Positions 26,809 to 36,196 of a stretch of DNA of 64,000 nucleotides are shown one piece after another; position 1 is the stretch's first letter, and each line of letters starts with the position of its first letter. Position numbers and translations under genes: made by a program. The notes beneath the pieces are model-generated. The model was not told the origin of the DNA, searched no databases, and was given only the letters and a program-made list of their open reading frames with translations. This stretch comes from Lachnospiraceae bacterium (GTDB lineage Bacteria > Bacillota > Clostridia > Lachnospirales > Lachnospiraceae): contig CAAEWE010000059.1 of assembly GCA_900759665.1 (NCBI GenBank), forward strand, positions 62,001 to 126,000. The letters run 5' to 3'.

Positions 26809-28569
26809 TTATTCGGCTGCATCCTGAAGAGCATCAAAACCTTCCTCTCCGGTACGAACCTTCACTACATTCTCTACATCATATACGAAGATCTTACCAT
26901 CTCCGTAATGACCGGTGTAAAGAACCTTCTTGGCTGTCTCGATCACAGTCTCGATCGGTACAGAGCTGATAACAACCTCTACCTTCACCTTCGGGATCAG
27001 CATAACACTAAGCTCAGCACCACGATAGGTTGTTGTAATACCCTTCTGTGTACCGCAGCCCATAACCTGTGTCACGGTAATACCATTGACACCGATCTGG
27101 TTCATTGCTTCCTTCAGTTCATCAAACTTATTCTGCTGACAGATAATAGAAATCTTTGTAAACTTCTCGGTCATATCGCCCGTCTTTTCTGCCACTGGCT
27201 TCATTGCAGGCTTATGATCGCTGCTCTTCTCAATCACAGGTGCAAGACCACTCTTTGGTACCGGCATGGTTCCTGCGGAGTAGAACATGTTGCCGGCTGG
27301 CATAAAGTCTGCATATGCAGATGTTAAGCCATGCTCCTTCACATCGAGACCGATAAGCTCTTCCTCCTCAGATACTCTTAATCCAAGAGTTGCCTTAATG
27401 ATCAGGAAGGTGATCGTGATCGTAATTGCTGTCCAGGCAATGGTGCTGAACATTCCCACAAACTGAAGACCAAGCTGTGTAAATCCACCGCCATAGAAAA
27501 GACCCTGTCCCTTAATGGCACCACCCTCTAAAGCAATCTGATAACCAGGTGCTGATTTTGTTGCAAAAAGACCAACAGCGATGGTACCCCAGATACCATT
27601 CATCATATGTACTGCAACGGCACCAACCGGATCATCAATCTTTAATACATAATCTAAAAGCCATACACCAAATACAACCAGAAGGCCCGCAACTACACCG
27701 ATCACTGCTGCACCGGCACAGTCTGTCACATCACAAGGTGCTGTGATGGCAACAAGGCCTGCCAGAGATGCATTCAGACACATAGACACATCCGGCTTGC
27801 CATATTTGATCCAGGTAAAGATCATACATACAACCGTTGCAACTGCCGGAGCAACCGTTGTTGTCAGGAAAATGGAACCCAGATCCGGAATCGATGTTGC
27901 TGCTGCACCGTTGAATCCATACCAGCCAAGCCACAGGATAAATACACCAAGTGCACCGATCGTTAAGTTGTGACCAGGAATTGCGTGAGGCTTTCCGGTT
28001 CTCTTGCTGAACTTGCCAATACGCGGTCCAAGCATTGCTGCACCGATCAGGGCACAGATACCACCAACCATATGAATACAGTTAGAACCGGCAAAATCAT
28101 GGAAGCCCATCTGTGCCAGGAAGCCGCCGCCCCAGGTCCAGTGTGCTTCTACCGGATAGATCACTGCGGAGATCACTGCGGAGTAAACACAGTAGGAAAT
28201 GAATTTTGTACGTTCTGCCATGGCACCGGAAACGATCGTCGCTGTTGTGGCACAAAATACAAGGTTAAATACGAAAGTGGAATAATCATAATTTCCATAA
28301 TGAGAGAAGATATTGAAATCAAGTTTTCCAATAAAACCGCCCATATCATTTCCTAACAGAAGAGATGCACCGATCAGGAAAAACATAAATGTACCGATAC
28401 AAAAATCCATCAGGTTCTTCATAATAATGTTTCCGGCATTTTTTGCTCTGGTAAAACCAGCCTCTACCATTGCAAATCCTGCCTGCATCCAGAATACTAA
28501 TGCTGCTCCTATCAAATACCATACGCCATACAGGTTATCGTTGACGTACTGAATCACTTCTTTCGACAT
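26809..28569 (-). CDS. amt: Ammonium channel fused to a P-II regulatory domain
   Basis: A 586-residue fusion. Residues 1-460 are an Amt ammonium channel with eleven membrane segments, GFAMVEAGFTRAKN at the N-terminus, AHWTWGGGFL and the pore-lining VHMMNGIWGTIAVGLF. After a linker, residues about 475-586 form a complete P-II domain: FTKISIICQQNKFDELKEAM, a T-loop GTQKGITTTYRGAEL that keeps the Tyr, and YTGHYGDGKIFVYDVENVVK. P-II normally blocks AmtB as a separate GlnK protein; here the inhibitor is tethered. The start is ATG 28569 with AGGAGGAATGTTAT; earlier in-frame starts lie in the leader. Confidence 0.93.
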   Translation of the reverse strand: MSKEVIQYVNDNLYGVWYLIGAALVFWMQAGFAMVEAGFTRAKNAGNIIMKNLMDFCIGTFMFFLIGASLLLGNDMGGFIGKLDFNIFSHYGNYDYSTFVFNLVFCATTATIVSGAMAERTKFISYCVYSAVISAVIYPVEAHWTWGGGFLAQMGFHDFAGSNCIHMVGGICALIGAAMLGPRIGKFSKRTGKPHAIPGHNLTIGALGVFILWLGWYGFNGAAATSIPDLGSIFLTTTVAPAVATVVCMIFTWIKYGKPDVSMCLNASLAGLVAITAPCDVTDCAGAAVIGVVAGLLVVFGVWLLDYVLKIDDPVGAVAVHMMNGIWGTIAVGLFATKSAPGYQIALEGGAIKGQGLFYGGGFTQLGLQFVGMFSTIAWTAITITITFLIIKATLGLRVSEEEELIGLDVKEHGLTSAYADFMPAGNMFYSAGTMPVPKSGLAPVIEKSSDHKPAMKPVAEKTGDMTEKFTKISIICQQNKFDELKEAMNQIGVNGITVTQVMGCGTQKGITTTYRGAELSVMLIPKVKVEVVISSVPIETVIETAKKVLYTGHYGDGKIFVYDVENVVKVRTGEEGFDALQDAAE

Positions 28570-28640
28570 ATAACATTCCTCCTTGGTTTTCATTTTTTTC
28601 GTTTCACATGTGAATGTTACATTTACGTAACAGGAAAAAG

Positions 28641-28720
28641 AAAAAGGTGCCACGATTGCTTTTCGCTTCGTGACACCTTTGTCATAAATCCCATTATATT
28701 CATTCCGTCTTTTCTGTCAA
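28641..28720 (-). promoter_or_regulatory. amt promoter with start-proximal terminator hairpin
   Basis: On the minus strand TTGACA (28720-28715), 16-bp spacer, TATAAT (28698-28693), giving a start near 28686. Immediately after comes a 13-bp stem AAAGGTGTCACGA / TCGTGGCACCTTT (28680-28643) followed by TTTTTCTTTTTCC. The transcript would run straight into an intrinsic terminator about 70 nt before the amt ATG, which suggests attenuation; alternatively the hairpin ends read-through from the gene at 28806. Confidence 0.7.
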
Positions 28721-28805
28721 GGAACTTTACTTAACTCTTTTTTAAAAAAAGTTTCATAAATGTTTTGCTTTCCATTATTCGTTTTTCACAAAATTATCGA
28801 AAGTG

Positions 28806-29597
28806 CTATTTGTTTTGTGGGGAAAAATCCGGGTTTACATCCCCATCTTTTAAAGAATCATCGGTCAAAAACTTTATAAAAGCAGCCGCTTCCTCCTGCT
28901 TTCTGGAAGAATTGGACACTCCAAGCACGGCAGATCTGCTTTTCCCGCCCAGAGCCTTGTACTTCTTACAATCTGCAACATCAATACCAAAGTTATACAT
29001 TGTCTCGTCAATCTCCTTCTCACCGCGGATATTCTCTCCGTCAATGATCGGACAATACACCCTTTTATCCTTTGGCCAGTCCTTAAATGCCGCCACAGTG
29101 CCGGAGCTTTCCGGCTCGAAAAAATATCCGGCCGTAGCATAACCGGTAAATCCCTTCTTGGGTGCGATCACAATGTCACAGGTTCCGGCATAAATATAAC
29201 TCTGTAACTGCTCGCTTAAAGTACCGTTTTTTGAGTTAAACTCTGTATTGATGGTCACGATCTCATGCTTGTTATCAAGTCCCAGATAGGTACCCACAGC
29301 CTTTTCCAGCTTATCTACCTGCTTATCATCCAGATTCTGGTCACAGATTGCCACATATAATACCGTCTGCGGCTTCGTCAGGGCACCATACAAAAAGTAT
29401 CCACCCACCAATACGATTGCGGCAATAACCACGATCGTCGGCAGATAGTAATCCTTAAAAAACTGGAATTTCCCTTTGCTGTCCAGTTTTTCGTACTCCT
29501 TTTTATAATCAGTATCATCTCTCTGCTGATAGATCAGACCATCCTTTTTTACCTTGCTTTTGTCATCTTCCTCGGAATCGTCAAAAATTCTTGCCAT
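28806..29597 (-). CDS. Membrane-anchored protein with extracytoplasmic domain (unknown function)
   Basis: A 263-residue protein with a charged cytoplasmic tail, one membrane segment (LPTIVVIAAIVLVGGYFLYGAL near residue 55) and an extracytoplasmic domain of about 180 residues. The latter loosely resembles a solute-binding lobe (TCDIVIAPKKGFTGYATAGYF and SRKQEEAAAFIKFLTDD), but no transporter genes adjoin it. Related proteins appear uncharacterised in Lachnospiraceae. The ATG at 29597 is preferred over an upstream GTG (29618) because GGGAAGG lies in between. It is upstream of amt on the same strand. Confidence 0.65.
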   Translation of the reverse strand: MARIFDDSEEDDKSKVKKDGLIYQQRDDTDYKKEYEKLDSKGKFQFFKDYYLPTIVVIAAIVLVGGYFLYGALTKPQTVLYVAICDQNLDDKQVDKLEKAVGTYLGLDNKHEIVTINTEFNSKNGTLSEQLQSYIYAGTCDIVIAPKKGFTGYATAGYFFEPESSGTVAAFKDWPKDKRVYCPIIDGENIRGEKEIDETMYNFGIDVADCKKYKALGGKSRSAVLGVSNSSRKQEEAAAFIKFLTDDSLKDGDVNPDFSPQNK

Positions 29598-29687
29598 GTA
29601 AACCTGCCTTCCCGGCACACCTTATAAATAATATATTTTCAAATTTTCATTATCTGATGCACGCTTTTTCTTAGTTGTAAGTATACA

Positions 29688-29726
29688 AAAATTATCCTGT
29701 CCCCGCAAGGAGACAGGATTTTATTT
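29688..29726. terminator. Terminator hairpin after the small membrane protein gene
   Basis: ATCCTGTC / GACAGGAT stem (29694-29719) with a CCCGCAAGGA loop. T-rich sequence flanks both sides (AATTTTTG on the minus strand, TTTTATTT on the plus strand), so it can act in both directions. Confidence 0.75.
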
Positions 29727-29759
29727 CATACATTTTATTGTTTTTTAATGATTCTGCGG

Positions 29760-30089
29760 TTACGCCGTTCCCAAAATATAGATCACCAGATACATCAATA
29801 TCATCAGACCATTGATGATCACACCAAGGGACGGAAACAGCTGCCGGATGTTATCCAGCTTCAGACTGAGCATGGCAAGTACAAAGCCCCAGATATTAAT
29901 GGCCGCACAAAGCACTCCCAGAATTCCGATCCAGATCCCGGCTTTTCCTCCTGCTTCTCCGGACAGAAAGCAAAGTACCAAAAACAGGACAATGGATAAT
30001 ATTCCAAGCACCGTAGACCAAATTCCCTGCTTCGGATGTTTTTTATCCGTCAGATGAAGGCCGTCCCTGCGTCGTTTCTTTTTAGACAT
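29760..30089 (-). CDS. Small tetraspan-like membrane protein (uncharacterised)
   Basis: A 109-residue protein with a very basic N-terminus (KKKRRRDGLHLTDKKHPKQG) and about three to four hydrophobic segments. No catalytic motif is visible. Its ATG overlaps the end of the VanZ-like gene by 8 bp, so the two are co-translated. Similar small proteins are widespread in Lachnospiraceae as conserved hypotheticals. Confidence 0.65.
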   Translation of the reverse strand: MSKKKRRRDGLHLTDKKHPKQGIWSTVLGILSIVLFLVLCFLSGEAGGKAGIWIGILGVLCAAINIWGFVLAMLSLKLDNIRQLFPSLGVIINGLMILMYLVIYILGTA

Positions 30090-30585
30090 GATCCTCTCTC
30101 ACCTGCCCTTCCGTCACCTCCGGCTGTGTCACACTTTTTCTGCCAAAAAATATTCTGTGAAAAAAGCGGAACAGTACATAACCGATAATTCCTCCTAATG
30201 TATTCAGAAGCATATCATCCACATCACAGGACCCCACCTTGGAGACAAGCTGGATCAGTTCCACTAACAGCGATGTCAGAAAGCTCAGCAGCAGAATTTT
30301 CCAGAATTTACGCTGATTCCTTGAAATAACTGGCAGCACAAATCCAAATGGAACAAAACACACAACATTGCCCAGAAGATTCAACAGGACATAATAACTG
30401 CCGATTGCATGCCAGTAGAAGATGTATCTGCGGATTTCCTTAAATGGCACCAGACTGTACTTGTATTCGTCACTTGGCACCCGTCCCAGCTGCTCGCTGA
30501 AAAACAGGAAATACACCAGTGCCACCAGATATACCACAAAGATACACCATGACAGGATGCGGATCACTTTTTTTGCATTTTTCAT
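30082..30585 (-). CDS. VanZ-like family membrane protein
   Basis: A 167-residue membrane protein with four hydrophobic segments. The VanZ-family signatures are NLLGNVVCFVPFGFVLPVI and SLLVELIQLVSKVGSCDVDDMLLNTLGGIIGY. VanZ gives low-level teicoplanin resistance in enterococcal vanA clusters, but most family members are chromosomal and of unknown role. No vancomycin-resistance genes are present, so no resistance function is claimed. It begins 3 bp after the pheT stop. Confidence 0.88.
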   Translation of the reverse strand: MKNAKKVIRILSWCIFVVYLVALVYFLFFSEQLGRVPSDEYKYSLVPFKEIRRYIFYWHAIGSYYVLLNLLGNVVCFVPFGFVLPVISRNQRKFWKILLLSFLTSLLVELIQLVSKVGSCDVDDMLLNTLGGIIGYVLFRFFHRIFFGRKSVTQPEVTEGQVREDHV

Positions 30586-30587
30586 TC

Positions 30588-33026
30588 CTAGCTCCTTAAT
30601 ACAATTTCTTTCTCCTCAAGGGCACGGATAATCTTATCCATGGCCTTGTTTACCTCCTCGTCCTTCAGGGTACGGTCCGGTGCACGGAATACGATCTTGT
30701 ATGCCATAGACTTATACCCCTGGGTAAGCTGGGCTCCCTCATAGATATCAAAGAGTGTTACTGACTCGATCAGCTTGCCGCCCTTTGTACGGATGGTCTC
30801 CTCAATATCCCCAGCCAACACTTCCTTCTTCATGGTCAGACTGATATCTCTCGTCATAGCAGGGAATTTCGGAATACCTACATACTTCACATCAAAGCTT
30901 GCCAGCTCAGAAATCTGTTTCATATTGATCACCGCAATGTATGCCTTCTGGCCAATAGAGAAGTTATCCAGCACCTCCGGATGAACCTCACCGAGATATG
31001 CCACCTCACATCCCTCGTAGATCACCTTCGCCTGGCGTCCCGGATGAAGGAAGCTCTTGCCTGCCTGTGGATCATATTTGGCAGCTTTTTTGAGTCCCAT
31101 GCGCTGCATCAGACTCTCCACAACACCCTTCATGGTAAAGAAGTCACCCTCACCATACATACCAAGGGTGAGCTGCATCTGCTCCTCCGGAAGCTCGGTA
31201 AGCGGCAGGCTCTTTGGAAGATAAACGTTAGCCAGCTCATAGAGACGCACGTTCTGATTACGGCGGTTATAGTTTGTTGCAAGAGAGGTCAGCATACCAC
31301 CAATGGCTGACGTACGCATAACACTGTAGTCCTCTCCCAGTGGATTCATAATGGCAATGCTCTTACGCAGCACATCATCTGCCGGCAGAAGAAGCTTGTC
31401 ATAAACCTTCGGGCTTTCGAAGGAGAAGGTCATTCCCTCCATAAAACCATAGGCTTCCACAATATCTCTTGCCATATTCTCATGCTGCATCTTCTCAGAA
31501 AGTCCGCCTGCTGTTGCAGAACCGGACGGAAGTGTCATTGGAATATTATCATATCCGAAGAAACGGGCAACCTCCTCAGCCAGATCCGCAAGTCTTTCCA
31601 GATCCTGTCTCCAGGTCGGCACAAGAACTTCCTTTTTCTCACGATCTACTGTCAGATCCAGCTTCTCAAAATATGCCACCATGGTATCCTCATCAATATC
31701 GGTGCCAAGAAGGGCATTGATCTTCTCTACATTATATGTGATAGTGATCGGTTCTTTCTTAACCGGATATACGTCCACAGCTCCACCCACAACCTCACCG
31801 GCACCCAGCTCCTCGATCAGCTGGCAGGCACGGTTCATGGCGTCGATCGCATTGTTTGGATCAAGCCCCTTCTCAAACTTTGCCTGTGCGTCGGTACGCA
31901 TACCAAGCTTCTTGCCGGATTTACGGATATTGGTTCCGTCAAAAGTAGCTGCCTCAAAAAGCATGGTAGTCACATCATCCGTGATCTTGGAGTTTTCGCC
32001 ACCCATAATACCGGCAACACCTACCGGCTTCTCCCCGTCACAGATCACCAGCATGGTATCGTCAAGCACTCTCTCCTGACCATCCAGTGTCATAAACGGC
32101 TCATCCTTGTGCGCTTTACGTACAACAATCTTATGATCTGCCAGTTTGTCCAGATCATATGCATGCATTGGCTGTGCATACTCCTCCATTACATAGTTCG
32201 TGATATCTACAATATTATTGATCGGACGAATGCCAACCGAAGCAAGACGACGCTGCATCCACTCCGGAGACGGAGCGAGCTTGATATTTTTTACGACTCT
32301 TGCCACATAACGGGAGCAAAGCTCCGGTGCCTGTACTTCTACTGATACATAATCATTGACATTCTCGCCGTTACCTGTCTCTGTCACCTCCGGAAGCACC
32401 AGATCCTTTCGGAAGGTTGCAGCTACCTCTCTGGCAATACCGATCTGTCCAAAACAGTCTACACGGTTGGAAGTCACCTCATACTCAAATACCACATCGT
32501 GAAGTCCCAGAAGCTCTACTGCGTCGGATCCTACCGGTGCACCTGCATATTCCGGATTATCACTGAGGATATAGATGCCATCCTCAGCTGCATCCGGATA
32601 CATATCGGTATTGGAACCCAGCTCATCAATGGAACACATCATACCAAAGGATTCTACTCCTCTGAGCTTTCCTTTTTTGATCTTGAAACCATTCTCTGAC
32701 TCGCCATCCTTGTGGCTGCTTGCCACATGACCGCCATCCAGTACAACCGGCACCTTATCTCCCTCTTTGACATTTGGGGCACCTGTTACGATCTGTACCT
32801 CTGTGCCAGCCTCATCGATCTGTACCTGACAGATCACCAGCTTGTCTGCATCCGGATGCTTCTCGATCTTATTGATCTTACCAACCACGATCTTATCCAG
32901 ATTCTTATCTAACTCTGTATATCCCTCAACCTTTGTACCGGACAATGTCATTGCATCCATATATTCCTGTGCCGTACAATCCAGATCCGGCACATACGCC
33001 TTTGTCCATGATATTGAACTATTCAT
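30588..33026 (-). CDS. pheT: Phenylalanyl-tRNA synthetase beta subunit
   Basis: Beta chain of the alpha2-beta2 PheRS that charges tRNA-Phe. It has 812 residues. An N-terminal tRNA-binding domain (VVGKINKIEKHPDADKLVICQV), the B3/4 editing domain, B5 (GAGEVVGGAVDVYPVK), a catalytic-like core (LLTSLATNYNRRNQNVRLYEL) and a C-terminal anticodon-binding fold (KYVGIPKFPAMTRDISL) are present in the usual order. It is 90 bp behind pheS and shares its T-box control. Confidence 0.97.
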   Translation of the reverse strand: MNSSISWTKAYVPDLDCTAQEYMDAMTLSGTKVEGYTELDKNLDKIVVGKINKIEKHPDADKLVICQVQIDEAGTEVQIVTGAPNVKEGDKVPVVLDGGHVASSHKDGESENGFKIKKGKLRGVESFGMMCSIDELGSNTDMYPDAAEDGIYILSDNPEYAGAPVGSDAVELLGLHDVVFEYEVTSNRVDCFGQIGIAREVAATFRKDLVLPEVTETGNGENVNDYVSVEVQAPELCSRYVARVVKNIKLAPSPEWMQRRLASVGIRPINNIVDITNYVMEEYAQPMHAYDLDKLADHKIVVRKAHKDEPFMTLDGQERVLDDTMLVICDGEKPVGVAGIMGGENSKITDDVTTMLFEAATFDGTNIRKSGKKLGMRTDAQAKFEKGLDPNNAIDAMNRACQLIEELGAGEVVGGAVDVYPVKKEPITITYNVEKINALLGTDIDEDTMVAYFEKLDLTVDREKKEVLVPTWRQDLERLADLAEEVARFFGYDNIPMTLPSGSATAGGLSEKMQHENMARDIVEAYGFMEGMTFSFESPKVYDKLLLPADDVLRKSIAIMNPLGEDYSVMRTSAIGGMLTSLATNYNRRNQNVRLYELANVYLPKSLPLTELPEEQMQLTLGMYGEGDFFTMKGVVESLMQRMGLKKAAKYDPQAGKSFLHPGRQAKVIYEGCEVAYLGEVHPEVLDNFSIGQKAYIAVINMKQISELASFDVKYVGIPKFPAMTRDISLTMKKEVLAGDIEETIRTKGGKLIESVTLFDIYEGAQLTQGYKSMAYKIVFRAPDRTLKDEEVNKAMDKIIRALEEKEIVLRS

Positions 33027-33116
33027 GTTATTTTCTTCCTTTCTTTCGCTCTGCTGCCATACAAAACTTTCTGCGATCTCTGTTTATATCTGATATTATC
33101 TCACTCTGCGATTCCT

Positions 33117-34136
33117 TTAGAACTGCTTTAAGAATCTTGTATCATTTTCGTATAATAATCTCATATCATCGATCTCGTACTTGAACAATGCGATTCGCTC
33201 CAGTCCGACACCAAAGGCAAAACCTGTATATTCCTCCGGATCAATGCCGCTCATCTCCAGCACATGCGGATGAACCATACCACAGCCAAGAATCTCAACC
33301 CAGCCTTCGCCCTTGCAGAAACGGCAGCCCTTTCCGCCGCATTTAAAACAGGTAACATCCATCTCAGCACTCGGCTCCGTAAACTGGAAGTGATGCGGAC
33401 GGAATTTTACCTTTGTATCTTCTCCAAACAAACGCTTTGCAAACTCCTGCAGCGTTCCCTTCAGGTCGGAGAATGTGATATTCTTATCTACCACAAGACC
33501 CTCAATCTGATGGAAGGTCGGAGAATGTGTAGCATCCACCTCATCGGAACGGAAAACTCGTCCCGGTGCGATCATACGGATCGGCAGTCTTCCCTTCTCC
33601 ATCTCGTGAACCTGTACGGAAGATGTCTGGGTACGAAGAAGAATATCCTGCGTAATATAGAAGGTATCCTGCTCGTCCTTTGCCGGATGGTCTGCCGGAA
33701 TGTTCAAAGCCTCAAAGTTATAATAATCCTTCTCGATCTCCGGTCCCTCTACAACCTCATAGCCCATACCGATAAAGATATTTTCTACTTCCTCCAGGGT
33801 CTTGGTATTTGGATGGCGGTGTCCCTCCGGAATGCGCTGTCCCGGCAGTGTCACATCGATCGTCTCCGCCTTCATCTTCTCCTCACGGATTGCCTGCTCA
33901 AAGGCTTTCTTTTTCTCCTCCAGATGCTCCTCGATCTTGCTGCGGGCATCGTTTACCATCTGTCCAACCTTCGGACGATCCTCCGGAGCCACATCCTTCA
34001 TTGACTTGAGAATGGATGTCAGCTCACCCTTCTTTCCCAAAAATGACACCTTGATCTCATTGAGCTTATCCAGCTTGTCTGAAGAATCGATCTGTGCCAT
34101 TGCTTCATCCATGATCTGTTTTAACCTGTCTTTCAT
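33117..34136 (-). CDS. pheS: Phenylalanyl-tRNA synthetase alpha subunit
   Basis: Catalytic alpha chain of PheRS. It has 339 residues. An N-terminal coiled coil precedes the class II core with HPNTKTLEEVENIFIGMGYE, THSPTFHQIEGLVVDKNITF (motif 2 region), EPSAEMDVTCFKCGGKGCRFCKGEGW and motif 3 FAFGVGLERIALFKYEI. The ATG at 34136 has GGAGG 6 nt upstream, inside the T-box leader's 3' end; a GTG directly before it is closer to the site but less likely. Confidence 0.97.
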   Translation of the reverse strand: MKDRLKQIMDEAMAQIDSSDKLDKLNEIKVSFLGKKGELTSILKSMKDVAPEDRPKVGQMVNDARSKIEEHLEEKKKAFEQAIREEKMKAETIDVTLPGQRIPEGHRHPNTKTLEEVENIFIGMGYEVVEGPEIEKDYYNFEALNIPADHPAKDEQDTFYITQDILLRTQTSSVQVHEMEKGRLPIRMIAPGRVFRSDEVDATHSPTFHQIEGLVVDKNITFSDLKGTLQEFAKRLFGEDTKVKFRPHHFQFTEPSAEMDVTCFKCGGKGCRFCKGEGWVEILGCGMVHPHVLEMSGIDPEEYTGFAFGVGLERIALFKYEIDDMRLLYENDTRFLKQF

Positions 34137-34204
34137 CACTAACCTCCGATAATATTAATAGATTTTTGAAAGGAGCCTTTTATGAGCGACTTTCAGAAAC
34201 CAAA

Positions 34205-34615
34205 AAGTTTCTGAAGATCAAAAAAACTCCCTGCATCGCAAGGAGCCTGAAATTGGTATCCCGGCTTCCTCCCGACACAACAGTCAGGGACGGAGTAAAC
34301 CGCGGTACCACCCTGTTTCTTATGTAAGCTGTGATACACGGATAATGGAGATCCAATCTATGAAACCTTAGCATCCTTCTGTATCATCACATAAACACTT
34401 CATTGCACGTAACGTGTGCGAATCGTCAGACACTACTAAACAGATCGTATCAAAATATGATCAACATATCCAGACTTCTTCCTCTGTCTTTCCTGTCTGC
34501 AGCTCACGCGGGAAATTCGATCACACCGGGAACGTAAAGATGCTCTCAGCCGATGGCATCCTCTCTCTGACCGGATCGATGTTCTCTACTAAACGCGATC
34601 ATCGCCTTTACATTT
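34205..34615 (-). promoter_or_regulatory. T-box riboswitch (tRNA-Phe responsive) controlling pheST
   Basis: The T-box sequence AGGGTGGTACCGCGG (34314-34300) is perfect. Stem I carries the AGTAGA motif (34590-34585) and, in the specifier bulge, TTC (34514-34512), the Phe codon. A terminator stem CTCCTTGCGATGCAGGGAG (34245-34227) with TTTTTTT (34226-34220) follows. Uncharged tRNA-Phe pairing with the specifier and T-box would favour the antiterminator and allow pheST transcription. Confidence 0.95.
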
Positions 34616-34621
34616 GGTTGT

Positions 34622-34650
34622 ATGATATCATACTTTCTAATCTTTGACAA
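34622..34650 (-). promoter_or_regulatory. Promoter of the pheST T-box leader
   Basis: TTGTCA (34650-34645), 17-bp spacer, TATCAT (34627-34622) on the minus strand, with a start near 34615. It lies in the short gap after the murF stop and directly ahead of stem I. Confidence 0.65.
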
Positions 34651-34667
34651 GACCTAACTTTGAGACA

Positions 34668-36086
34668 TTACTCCTGCAATGCCTTCACGATCTTTTCAAA
34701 ATGCATAGCATGGGAAGCCTTTACAAGCACCGCATCACCCTTCCGTATTTCCCGGATGCCTTTTTCCAGAAATGCATCCAGATCTGCAAACCAGAGATGG
34801 CGTCCTGTATACCCTTCTGTCTGGCTGATCTCCTCAATACCCTTCTCGTAATTCTGCGCCAGGGAGCCAATGGAAATGATCAGCGAAATACCCTTACGTG
34901 CCGCATACTGACCCACTTCATAATGCATCTGTGCTTCCTCGTCTCCCAGTTCAAACATATCCCCCATGACTGCCACGGTCCTGCTGTCCTCCACTTCACT
35001 AAGCACGTCGATTCCCGCCTTCATGGAAACCGGGTTGGCATTGTAGCAGTCATCCATAATGGTCATAGTCTCTGTCTGTATAATGTGACCGTGTCCTCCT
35101 ACCGGTTCGTAAGACTCAATCCCTGTTTTGATCTGCTCCAGAGAAAGTCCCAGTTCACATCCCACAGCCGCTGCTGCCAGTGCATTGGAGATCATATGAC
35201 GTCCCGGTGCCGGTACTGTCACGGAAATCTCTCCCTTCGGGGTATGCAGCATAAACCGGCTGCCCGCCAGGCCAAGACTCTCGCAGTTTTGTGCATAAAC
35301 AGACAGCTTGGCACCTTCCTTTGTCTGATCCAACTTACCCCCATCCGGCAGTCCATAAAATACCGGCGCACTGATGCGTTCGTCCTGATCCAATGTGCAC
35401 AGCTTGTCATCATTTCCGTTTAATACTGCCTTTCCCTCCGGCTTTAAATAAGTAAATATCTCCGTCTTTGCCTTCAGGATGCCGTCACGGGTTCCCAGAT
35501 TTTCCAGATGGCACTGACCAATGTTGGTGATCACGCAGATGTCCGGCTTTGCCACCTTTGCCAGACGCGTCATCTCACCAAAATCACTGATTCCCATTTC
35601 CAGAACCGCCGCCTGGTGATGCTCCCGGATGCGAAAGATCGTCAACGGCAGACCAATCTCATTATTAAAGTTTCCAAGAGTCTTTAAGGTATCATATTCC
35701 CGGGACAAAACGGCGGCGATCATTTCCTTTGTGGTGGTCTTTCCCACACTTCCGGTGATGCCCACCACCGGGATTTCCAATAATGACCGATAGAATTCTG
35801 CCATATCCTTCAGTGCCTGCTCGCAGGACTCCACCTGGATATATGGTCTTGTCTCGTCCTTCGGAGGCTCTGTGGACATACAGCAGACAGCTCCGTCCTC
35901 ATAAGCTCCCGGTACAAATGTGTTACCGTCAACCCTTGCTCCCTTGATCGCCACAAATAGACCGTCCTTTTCCACCTGGCGGCTGTCAATGGTAATGGCA
36001 GAAAGCTCAGACTTTTTGGCCTCCTCCGGTCCGGTATAGATTCCCTTTACTGCCTGTGTTACCGCCTCTAATGTCATTCCCTTCAT
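34668..36086 (-). CDS. murF: UDP-N-acetylmuramoyl-tripeptide--D-alanyl-D-alanine ligase
   Basis: Adds D-Ala-D-Ala to the UDP-MurNAc tripeptide, completing the peptidoglycan precursor in the cytoplasm. From the ATG at 36086 it has 472 residues, a normal length. The Mur ligase ATP loop GITGSVGKTTTKEM, TLGNFNNEIGLPLT and DDCYNANPVSMKAGI are intact. AAGGATGG lies 9 nt upstream of this ATG; an in-frame ATG at 36188 would add 34 non-conserved residues. It follows ddl, which makes its dipeptide substrate. Confidence 0.96.
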   Translation of the reverse strand: MKGMTLEAVTQAVKGIYTGPEEAKKSELSAITIDSRQVEKDGLFVAIKGARVDGNTFVPGAYEDGAVCCMSTEPPKDETRPYIQVESCEQALKDMAEFYRSLLEIPVVGITGSVGKTTTKEMIAAVLSREYDTLKTLGNFNNEIGLPLTIFRIREHHQAAVLEMGISDFGEMTRLAKVAKPDICVITNIGQCHLENLGTRDGILKAKTEIFTYLKPEGKAVLNGNDDKLCTLDQDERISAPVFYGLPDGGKLDQTKEGAKLSVYAQNCESLGLAGSRFMLHTPKGEISVTVPAPGRHMISNALAAAAVGCELGLSLEQIKTGIESYEPVGGHGHIIQTETMTIMDDCYNANPVSMKAGIDVLSEVEDSRTVAVMGDMFELGDEEAQMHYEVGQYAARKGISLIISIGSLAQNYEKGIEEISQTEGYTGRHLWFADLDAFLEKGIREIRKGDAVLVKASHAMHFEKIVKALQE

Positions 36087-36196
36087 CAAAATATTCCATC
36101 CTTTCCCAGCCCGCAGATCCAGCATCACAGACACAGTATTCGTTAAATATTCTGCCAGCTCCGGTATCATTGCATTCCCTGAATGCAAATCTGTAT

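Noticed and set aside
30082..30585. Glycopeptide resistance function for the VanZ-like protein
   Set aside because: No vanA/B/H/X genes are present; chromosomal VanZ-family proteins are common and of unknown role.
31482..32345. 287-residue plus-strand open frame in pheT
   Set aside because: Antisense shadow of a clear PheT coding region.
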